Below are positions 1 to 5,122 of a stretch of DNA of 7,057 bases, piece after piece; within the stretch, counting starts at the first letter, position 1, and every line of letters starts with the position of its first letter. The notes under the pieces are model-generated. The model saw nothing but the letters and a program-made list of their open reading frames with translations. It had not been told where the DNA came from and did no database searches. The stretch covers positions 1 through 7,057 of the forward strand of contig JBJEQK010000170.1 in NCBI GenBank assembly GCA_051881715.1, given 5' to 3'. Made by a program: the position numbers and the translations under genes. Source of the DNA: UBA1425 sp051881715 (GTDB taxonomy: Bacteria > Bacillota > Clostridia > Oscillospirales > Acutalibacteraceae).

Positions 1-45
1 GAACCCTCGCCGGGGGTTCCCCGGTGCGAAGCACAAATCCCACAA
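1..45 (-). repeat. Left inverted copy of a structured repeat (truncated by window edge)
   Basis: Bases 1-45 are the exact reverse complement of 6806-6850. The copy reads leftward, so its head is at base 45 and the rest lies outside the window. It contains a GTGCTTCGCAC mini-hairpin and most of the GAACCC/GGGTTC stem seen complete in the right copy. It starts just beyond the rny terminator and does not enter a gene. Nothing coding is visible in it. Identity over 45 bases is directly seen; that it is a dispersed element is inference. Confidence 0.85.
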
Positions 46-63
46 AAATCCGTGATGAACCAG

Positions 64-99
64 AAAAAGAAAAGGAGATCGTTCGCAGGAACGACCTCC
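64..99 (-). terminator. Rho-independent terminator of rny
   Basis: On the minus strand, just after the rny stop codon, an 11-bp stem (arms 89-99 and 74-84, with one G-U pair) closes a 4-nt loop (85-88). It is followed by a T-rich tract, TTTTCTTTTT (73 down to 64). The position 8 bases past the stop codon and the U-tract orientation assign it to rny. It indicates that rny is not cotranscribed with anything further left. Confidence 0.9.
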
Positions 100-106
100 C
101 TTGAAA

Positions 107-1660
107 TTATTTTGCGTAGCCAACTGCACGGCTCTCGCGGATGAGATTGACCTTGATCTGACCGGGATATTCCAGCTCCTGCTCGATCTTCTGCGCCACC
201 TCACGGGCAAGAAGTGTCATGCGGTCGTCGGAAATCTTTTCGGGCTTGACCATGATGCGAATCTCACGACCTGCCTGAATGGCGAAGGAGTTATCCACAC
301 CGTCGAAGCTCTTGGCGATCTCCTCCAGTTTCTCCAGACGCTTGATGTAGTTCTGGACGTTTTCACGCCGGGCACCGGGTCTGGCGGCGGAAATCGCATC
401 GGCGGCCTGCACGAGACAGGCGACGACGGTCTTGGCCTCCACATCGCCGTGGTGCGCATGAATGGCGTGGACGATCTGTTCGTTTTCCTTGTATTTTTTG
501 GCGAATTCCACACCCAGCTCGATGTGGCTGCCGTCCATTTCGTGGTCGAGCGCCTTGCCGATATCATGCAGCAAGCCTGCACGTTTGGCGGTCTTGACAT
601 TGGCTCCCAGCTCTGCGGCCATCAGACCGGCAAGGTAGGAGACTTCCAGAGAGTGGTTGAGCACGTTCTGTCCGAAGCTGGTGCGGTACTTCAGCTTGCC
701 CAAGAGCTTGACGATCTCGGGGTGAATGCCGTTGACGCCCGCATCCACGACCGCACGTTCGCCGGTCTGCTTGATGGTGGCCTCCACTTCCTTTTTGGCC
801 TTTTCGTACATCTCCTCGATCTTCGCCGGGTGAATGCGTCCGTCGGACATCAGCTTTTCCAGCGTCAGCCGGGCGATCTCGCGGCGCACCGGGTCAAAGC
901 TGGAGACGGTGATCGCCTCGGGCGTGTCGTCGATGATCAGATCGACGCCGGTGATGGTTTCAAGGGTACGGATATTTCTGCCCTCACGGCCGATGATGCG
1001 ACCCTTCATCTCATCATTGGGCAGCTGCACCACGGAGACGGTCGCCTCCGCCGCATGGTCTGCCGCACAGCGCTGAATGGCAGTCGCCACGATCTCCCGT
1101 GCCAGAGAATCGGCTTCCTCCTTGGTTTTCTGGGTGAAGTCCATGATGCGCACGGCCTTTTCGTGGGTCAGGTCGGATTCCAGACTCTTGAGCAGCAGCT
1201 CCTTGGCCTGTTCCTTGGAGAAGCCGGAAATGCGCTCGAGCTTGTCAAACTGCTCGCGCTTGAGGTTTTCCACGTCCACCAGACGTTCCTCGGCTTCTTT
1301 GATCTTTTTGTTCAGGGTCTCTTCTTTTCTCTCCAGGTTCTCGGTCTTTTTGTCCAGACTTTCTTCCTTTTGAATAATGCGGCGTTCCTGACGCTGCACC
1401 TCTGTGCGGCGCTCGCGCAGTTCCCGCTCGGTTTCCGTGCGCTGTTTGTGGATCTCGTCCTTAGCCTCCAGAATGGCTTCCTTTTTCTTGGCTTCCGCCT
1501 GATTGATCGCATCGGAAACGATCTTCTTTGCCTGCTCTGTCGCGGAACCGATTTTGGCTTCCGAGGTCTTTTTGTTGTAGAAGCTTCCCAGCACGAAGCC
1601 GACAACGCCAAAGACCACCGCCGCCGCAGCCGCGATCAGAATTGCAATGAGAATGGGCAC
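107..1660 (-). CDS. rny: Ribonuclease Y (membrane-anchored endoribonuclease)
   Basis: RNase Y makes the first endonucleolytic cuts in the decay and processing of many mRNAs in Bacillota, acting at the inner face of the membrane. The 517-residue product has the full family layout: an N-terminal membrane helix (about 3-26), a long charged coiled coil rich in Glu, Lys and Arg (about 30-160), a KH RNA-binding domain with the GxxG loop IIGREG (222-227), and an HD domain with metal ligands at His336, His365-Asp366 (LLHDIGKA), the HAHHGD run at 401-406 and Asp421. Length is typical for the family and all key residues are present. The start is GTG, supported by a perfect AGGAGGTG seven bases upstream (1668-1675). 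The familiar recA/ymdB neighbours of Bacillus are absent: the gene stands alone, with its own terminator and a long leader, divergent from asnS. Confidence 0.97.
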   Translation of the reverse strand: MPILIAILIAAAAAVVFGVVGFVLGSFYNKKTSEAKIGSATEQAKKIVSDAINQAEAKKKEAILEAKDEIHKQRTETERELRERRTEVQRQERRIIQKEESLDKKTENLERKEETLNKKIKEAEERLVDVENLKREQFDKLERISGFSKEQAKELLLKSLESDLTHEKAVRIMDFTQKTKEEADSLAREIVATAIQRCAADHAAEATVSVVQLPNDEMKGRIIGREGRNIRTLETITGVDLIIDDTPEAITVSSFDPVRREIARLTLEKLMSDGRIHPAKIEEMYEKAKKEVEATIKQTGERAVVDAGVNGIHPEIVKLLGKLKYRTSFGQNVLNHSLEVSYLAGLMAAELGANVKTAKRAGLLHDIGKALDHEMDGSHIELGVEFAKKYKENEQIVHAIHAHHGDVEAKTVVACLVQAADAISAARPGARRENVQNYIKRLEKLEEIAKSFDGVDNSFAIQAGREIRIMVKPEKISDDRMTLLAREVAQKIEQELEYPGQIKVNLIRESRAVGYAK

Positions 1661-1719
1661 CTGATTACACCTCCTGTTTGATTTTGAGTTTGGGAAAATA
1701 AAAAAAGCGATAGGACTTT

Positions 1720-1742
1720 GGCGACATGGGGGAAATGTCGCC
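1720..1742 (-). other. Perfect hairpin in the rny leader
   Basis: GGCGACAT and ATGTCGCC form an uninterrupted 8-bp stem around a 7-nt loop (TTCCCCC in the rny mRNA). It directly adjoins the 3' arm of the long-range stem at 1743, so the two helices could stack end to end. No U-tract follows immediately, so it is more likely a structural element than a terminator. Confidence 0.7.
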
Positions 1743-1768
1743 GGATCTTACCGCCGGTGGAATACAGT

Positions 1769-1774
1769 ATTATA
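1769..1774 (-). promoter_or_regulatory. Possible second rny promoter (-10 only)
   Basis: The minus strand reads a perfect TATAAT here, which would start transcripts near 1762 and give a leader of about 100 nt. No -35 match stands at the right distance. That position is instead occupied by the 10-base palindrome AGGTATACCT (1791-1800). It may be a weak or regulated promoter, or chance in a base-paired RNA segment. Confidence 0.25.
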
Positions 1775-1826
1775 GCCCGAAGCTGTTTTCAGGTATACCT
1801 CGCCCAATGCCCGCAGGGGGAAACGG

Positions 1827-1845
1827 GATCATAGAATCTATGATC
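1827..1845. repeat. 19-base perfect palindrome
   Basis: GATCATAGA, a central base, then TCTATGATC: a perfect inverted repeat around one base. As RNA it folds to an 8-bp stem with a 3-nt loop, probably the tip of an inner stem of the rny leader. As DNA it has the size and symmetry of a repressor operator. No promoter lies close enough to choose the second reading. Confidence 0.6.
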
Positions 1846-1952
1846 AAGTGCCGTCATCGCGCACAAGTAAATGTATCATAAAAACTGTATAATAAAGCGG
1901 TGAAGATCCAAATAATGTATAACATCTGGATATATCACACATCATCTATCCC

Positions 1953-1981
1953 ATTTTAAAACTTTTCCACCTTTTTGTCAA
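1953..1981 (-). promoter_or_regulatory. Sigma-A promoter of rny
   Basis: A consensus -35 TTGACA (1981-1976) and a -10 TAAAAT (1958-1953) are separated by exactly 17 bases on the minus strand. The DNA immediately upstream (1982-2045) is very A-rich on this strand, like an UP element. Predicted start is near 1946. It drives rny through a leader of about 285 nt. The asnS promoter points the other way 84 bases off. Confidence 0.8.
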
Positions 1982-2065
1982 GGAATTTTCTTTACAATTT
2001 TTAAGATTTTTTTAATATTTTGTCGTGTTTTTCGTTTTTTTCGTACAGAAATGCCAAATCTCTCA

Positions 2066-2094
2066 TTGACCTTGAGAAAAAGATGTTATATAAT
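2066..2094 (+). promoter_or_regulatory. Sigma-A promoter of asnS
   Basis: TTGACC (2066-2071) and a perfect TATAAT (2089-2094) are separated by 17 bases. Predicted start is near 2101, leaving a leader of only about 41 nt. That is too short for a T-box riboswitch, so asnS here looks constitutively expressed. Confidence 0.88.
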
Positions 2095-2141
2095 ATTATC
2101 CATTCAACAGGATAATTTTGAAAACAAAGAGGCATCGACTT

Positions 2142-3536
2142 ATGAAACGTACCGAAATCGCAGAACTGCACCGCGATCCCGCCGCCTTCGCCGGCAAAAA
2201 GATCGCTGTCAGCGGCTGGATCCGCACTGTGCGGGATTCCAAAAATATCGGCTTTATGGAGATCAACGACGGCAGCTCCTTCAAGGGAATACAGGTCGTT
2301 CTGGAGCAGGCGAAGCTGTCCAACTACGCCGAGGCGGTCAAGCTGAATGTCCGCGCGGCGGTCAATATCGTCGGCGAGGTCATCCTGACCCCCGAAGCCA
2401 AACAGCCCTTCGAGATCAACGCCGACAGTCTGGAGATCGAGGGCGCATCCTCCCCCGACTATCCGCTGCAAAAAAAGCGCCACACCATGGAGTATTTGCG
2501 CACCATCGGGCATCTGCGTCCCTTTGCCAACACGCTCAACGCCGCTTTCCGTGTGCGTTCCGCAGCCGCTTTTGCTCTGCACAAGTTCTTCAACGAGCGC
2601 GGCTTTATCTATGCCCACACGCCGCTGATCACCTGCAGTGACTGCGAGGGCGCAGGGGAGATGTTCCGCGTCACGACCCTCGATCCCGCCGACCCGCCCC
2701 GCACCGAGGACGGTCAGGTGGACTACAGTCAGGACTTTTTCGGCAAGCCCGCATTTCTGACCGTTTCCGGTCAGCTGCAGGGGGAAGCCATGGCCATGTC
2801 CTTCGGCAAGATCTACACCTTCGGTCCCACCTTCCGCGCGGAGCGTTCCTACACCCAGCGTCACGCCGCCGAGTTTTGGATGATCGAGCCGGAGATCGCC
2901 TTTGCCGACCTGAACGATGATATGTGTCTGGCCGAGGACATGATCAAATACGTCCTCGACTATGTTCTGGAAAACTGCAAGGATGAGCTGAACTTCTTCA
3001 ACAGCTTTGTGGACAAGGGACTGCTGGAACGCCTGCAGCACGTGGTATCTTCCGACTTTGTCCGCTGTACCTATACCGAGGCGGTGGAGCTGCTGCAAAA
3101 GCACAACGACGAGTTCGACTACAAGGTGGAGTGGGGCTGTGACCTGCAAACCGAGCACGAGCGCTGTCTGACGGAGCGCATCTTTGGCTCTCCCGTGTTC
3201 GTCACCGATTACCCGAAGGAGATCAAGGCGTTCTATATGCGCATGAACGACGATGGCAAGACCGTTGCGGCGGTGGATCTGCTGGTACCCGGTATCGGCG
3301 AGATCATCGGCGGCAGTCAGCGTGAGGAGCGTCTCGATGTGCTCGAAGCGCGCATCCGGGAGCTGGGTCTGGATCCCAAGGATTACAACTGGTACATGGA
3401 TCTCCGCCGTTACGGCGGCACCAAGCACGCCGGCTTCGGTCTGGGCTTTGAAAGACTGGTTATGTACCTCACCGGCGTGAGCAACATCCGCGACGTCCTG
3501 CCCTTCCCGAGAACCACCGGCAGTGCGGAGTTCTAA
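2142..3536 (+). CDS. asnS: Asparaginyl-tRNA synthetase
   Basis: A class IIb aminoacyl-tRNA synthetase that charges tRNA-Asn with asparagine using ATP in the cytoplasm. The 464-residue product begins with an OB-fold anticodon-binding domain (about 17-95, with VSGWIRTVRDSKNIGF). The class II catalytic core follows: motif 1 region around 136-175, motif 2 with FRAERS (231-236), the GIGEIIGGSQRE strand (about 384-394) and motif 3 GFGLGFERL ending in the conserved Arg438. The protein ends in LPFPRTTGSAEF, close to the usual AsnRS ending (PFPR). The FRAERS...EFWMIEPE context and the length favour AsnRS over AspRS, which is longer and carries a GAD insertion. ATG at 2142 is chosen because AAAGAGG (2126-2132) stands nine bases upstream; an in-frame TTG at 2118 has no such site. 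Its own promoter lies just upstream. No defect seen. Confidence 0.97.
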   Translation: MKRTEIAELHRDPAAFAGKKIAVSGWIRTVRDSKNIGFMEINDGSSFKGIQVVLEQAKLSNYAEAVKLNVRAAVNIVGEVILTPEAKQPFEINADSLEIEGASSPDYPLQKKRHTMEYLRTIGHLRPFANTLNAAFRVRSAAAFALHKFFNERGFIYAHTPLITCSDCEGAGEMFRVTTLDPADPPRTEDGQVDYSQDFFGKPAFLTVSGQLQGEAMAMSFGKIYTFGPTFRAERSYTQRHAAEFWMIEPEIAFADLNDDMCLAEDMIKYVLDYVLENCKDELNFFNSFVDKGLLERLQHVVSSDFVRCTYTEAVELLQKHNDEFDYKVEWGCDLQTEHERCLTERIFGSPVFVTDYPKEIKAFYMRMNDDGKTVAAVDLLVPGIGEIIGGSQREERLDVLEARIRELGLDPKDYNWYMDLRRYGGTKHAGFGLGFERLVMYLTGVSNIRDVLPFPRTTGSAEF

Positions 3537-3569
3537 GGCAACACTGCGTAAAAATTTTTGAAAAATCAT

Positions 3570-3598
3570 TTGAAAAAATTTTTGATTTGTGCTATACT
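3570..3598 (+). promoter_or_regulatory. Promoter upstream of the MATE gene
   Basis: TTGAAA (3570-3575), a 17-base spacer and TATACT (3593-3598) with an extended -10 TGC directly before it (3590-3592). Predicted start is near 3605. The promoter sits in an AT-rich tract after the asnS stop and, notably, upstream of the terminator-like hairpin at 3618-3656. Confidence 0.75.
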
Positions 3599-3617
3599 GT
3601 GTTCAACGAGCAGCAAA

Positions 3618-3656
3618 AATGCGTAAGTCCAGTTCGGGCTTACGCATTATTTTTTT
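3618..3656 (+). terminator. Intrinsic terminator/attenuator between asnS and MATE gene
   Basis: A 13-bp stem (3618-3630 with 3636-3648, one G-U pair) closes a 5-nt loop and is followed by A then seven T's (3650-3656). The A-run before it (3615-3619) gives a T-run on the other strand, so it could also stop minus-strand transcripts. It can end the asnS mRNA. Because the MATE promoter lies upstream and only 21 bases separate the T-run from the MATE start codon, every MATE transcript must also cross it. It therefore acts either as a leaky terminator or as a regulated attenuator. Confidence 0.88.
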
Positions 3657-3681
3657 GCAAATTTTGGAGGGATACCCATGA
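3619..3681 (+). CDS. Possible 20-codon leader peptide across the attenuator
   Basis: An ATG inside the 5' arm of the hairpin opens a 20-codon frame (begins MRKSSSGLRI, ends LEGYP) whose TGA overlaps the MATE start as ATGA. Ribosomes on it would hold open the 5' arm of the terminator stem and could couple translation to the MATE gene. Against it: there is no clear ribosome site, only a weak GAG about nine bases upstream, and a frame this short can arise by chance. The position is seen; the function is speculation. Confidence 0.2.
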   Translation: MRKSSSGLRIIFLQILEGYP

Positions 3682-5078
3682 AACAAGAACCAACCTACCT
3701 CGCCACCGAAAGGGTGGGCAAGCTCATGCGCAAATATGCTGTGCCCTGCATCATTTCCCTTTTGGTCGGCGCACTGTACAACATCGTAGACCAAATTTTT
3801 ATCGCCAATGCGGCGTATTTGGGCTCCTGCGGCAATGCCGCCAATACGGTGGTGTTTCCCCTGACGGTCATTGCCCTTGGCGTCGCAGTGATGATCGGCG
3901 ACGGCTGCTGTGCCTTTGTCAGCATTTCTCTGGGCGAAAAAAAGCCGGAGAATGCAGAGCGCAGTGTCGGCAATGCCATCGTGCTGTGTATAGGCGGCAG
4001 CCTTGTTTTAACCGCTGTCTATCTGCTTTTTGCTGAGCCGATACTCCTTTTCTTCGGCGGCGGCGTCAATGCGGAAACCTATGCGCTGTCCAAAGAATAT
4101 TTCTTTTGGATCACCCTCGGCATACCGTTCTATATGTTCGGTCAGGCCATGAACCCGATCATCCGTGCAGACGGCAACCCGAGATTTGCCATGATTTCCA
4201 CCTTGGCCGGTGCGGCGCTGAATATCCTGCTGGACCCCCTCTTTATATTTGTTTTCCGATGGGGGATGATGGGTGCGGCGGTCGCCACGGTCGTCGGACA
4301 GATCGCAACGGCTGTGCTGGCTGTTTGGTATCTTTGCCACGCAAAGATCGTTCGGCCGCGTGTGCATGATCTTCGGCTGAAAGGCAAAATCGTAGGTAGA
4401 ATCGCGTCTCTCGGTCTTTGCAGTTTTCTTGCGCAAATTTCTCTTGTGGCGGCAATGGCTGCCATCAACAACATGATTCGCAAATATGGGGCAATGGATG
4501 CCATTTTCGGACAAGCGAAGTACGCCCAGATCCCCATGGCTGTCGTCGGCATCGTGATGAAGTTCTTTCAAATCGTCATTTCGATCGTTGTTGGCATGGC
4601 GGCAGGGTGTATTCCCATCGTTGGGTTCAATATGGGCGCAAAGCTGTCAAGTCGGGTCAGGGCGTTGTTTACGAAGCTGCTGATCGCCGAAGCGAGTGTC
4701 GGCGCAGGGGCGCTCGTCATTGCAGAGGTTTTCCCGAATATGCTGATTCGCATTTTCGGCGCCGCAAATGAAAGCGTTTACTACACCGATTTTGCCGTAA
4801 AAGCTTTTCGCATTTATCTGTGCATGATCATTTTGGCTTGTATCAATAAGGCCGCCTTTATTTTCTTGCAGGCGATGGGCAAAGCCGTGGAATCCACCGT
4901 GCTTTCCATGGTTCGTGAAATCGTGTTCGGCGTTGGGTTCGCGCTTTTGCTGCCCGTGTTCTTTGGGCTGGACGGCGTGCTTTACTCTATGCCGGTATCG
5001 GATATTTTTACCGCCGTGATTTCGGCAATCCTGATCGCAAAAACGTATAGGCAACTGGAGATAAACACAGCCACGTAA
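3678..5078 (+). CDS. MATE family multidrug efflux transporter (MepA-like)
   Basis: A membrane antiporter that exports drugs or other organic cations in exchange for Na+ or H+. The 466-residue product is hydrophobic throughout, compatible with 12 helices in two six-helix halves and no signal peptide. Seen features: the first-helix motif with ALYNIVDQIFI (32-42), characteristic of the MepA-like branch; the helix 4/5 segment NPIIRADGNPRF (159-170) followed by ALNILLDPLFI; and a second half with the matching pattern FIFLQAMGKAVESTVLS and FFGLDGVLYSMPVSD. Length is normal for MATE. The start is fixed by GGAGGG (3666-3671) six bases before ATG. It has its own promoter behind a terminator-like hairpin. 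It ends close to the convergent LCP gene, whose 3' hairpin may serve both. Codons end in A or T somewhat more often than in its neighbours, a weak hint of different ancestry. The substrate cannot be told from sequence. Confidence 0.93.
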   Translation: MKQEPTYLATERVGKLMRKYAVPCIISLLVGALYNIVDQIFIANAAYLGSCGNAANTVVFPLTVIALGVAVMIGDGCCAFVSISLGEKKPENAERSVGNAIVLCIGGSLVLTAVYLLFAEPILLFFGGGVNAETYALSKEYFFWITLGIPFYMFGQAMNPIIRADGNPRFAMISTLAGAALNILLDPLFIFVFRWGMMGAAVATVVGQIATAVLAVWYLCHAKIVRPRVHDLRLKGKIVGRIASLGLCSFLAQISLVAAMAAINNMIRKYGAMDAIFGQAKYAQIPMAVVGIVMKFFQIVISIVVGMAAGCIPIVGFNMGAKLSSRVRALFTKLLIAEASVGAGALVIAEVFPNMLIRIFGAANESVYYTDFAVKAFRIYLCMIILACINKAAFIFLQAMGKAVESTVLSMVREIVFGVGFALLLPVFFGLDGVLYSMPVSDIFTAVISAILIAKTYRQLEINTAT

Positions 5079-5081
5079 ATG

Positions 5082-5117
5082 AAAAATCCGACCTTCGCCC
5101 GAGGGCAAGGGTCGGAT
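5082..5117 (-). terminator. Terminator of the LCP gene, possibly shared with MATE
   Basis: ATCCGACC (5086-5093) pairs with GGTCGGAT (5110-5117). The stem continues through T-G and T-A pairs, one mismatch and GCC/GGC to a 4-nt loop. On the minus strand it is followed by TTTTT (5086-5082), so it ends the LCP transcript six bases after its stop codon. On the plus strand only TTTT follows (5121-5124), after three other bases, so stopping MATE transcripts would be weaker. Confidence 0.82.
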
Positions 5118-5122
5118 ACGTT

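Larger units (their letters stand above)
1661..1946 (-). promoter_or_regulatory. Long structured 5' leader of rny (candidate regulatory RNA)
   Basis: From the predicted transcription start near 1946 to the rny start codon is about 285 nt with no convincing reading frame. In the RNA, the arm at 1909-1897 (GGATCTTCACCGC) pairs with 1754-1743 (GCGGTAAGATCC): 12 pairs with one bulged C. Directly inside, 1890-1884 (ATACAGT) pairs with 1768-1762 (ACTGTAT). The two helices are separated by a near-symmetric internal loop (6 and 7 nt). The 3' arm abuts a perfect 8-bp hairpin (1742-1720). The enclosed part holds a perfect palindrome (1827-1845). A run of seven T's follows at 1706-1700, 13 nt after the last hairpin, too far for a classic terminator. 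The ribosome site at 1668-1675 is outside these stems. I recognise no known riboswitch, and 6S-like topology is only a thought. Confidence 0.5.

Noticed and set aside
101..1681. 526-codon plus-strand open frame
   Set aside because: It lies antisense to rny, whose domains and catalytic motifs are unmistakable. The antisense product is a Leu/Phe/Gly/His-rich string with no domain, an effect of GC-biased codons opposite.
1661..1946. Known riboswitch or 6S RNA in the rny leader
   Set aside because: I looked for conserved cores of the c-di-GMP, c-di-AMP, glycine, ZTP and guanidine classes and for SRP or RNase P signatures and saw none. A 6S assignment rests only on the rod-like outline, so it is not claimed.
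2095..2141. T-box riboswitch ahead of asnS
   Set aside because: The promoter is only about 41 nt from the start codon, leaving no room for a T-box stem, specifier loop and terminator.
2001..3569. 522-codon minus-strand open frame
   Set aside because: Antisense shadow of asnS; no recognisable domain and it runs through the asnS promoter.
3550..3583. AAAAATTTTT repeats as the asnS terminator
   Set aside because: The stems would be A-U only and unstable. The GC-containing hairpin at 3618-3656 is far better; these bases more likely serve as the promoter region.
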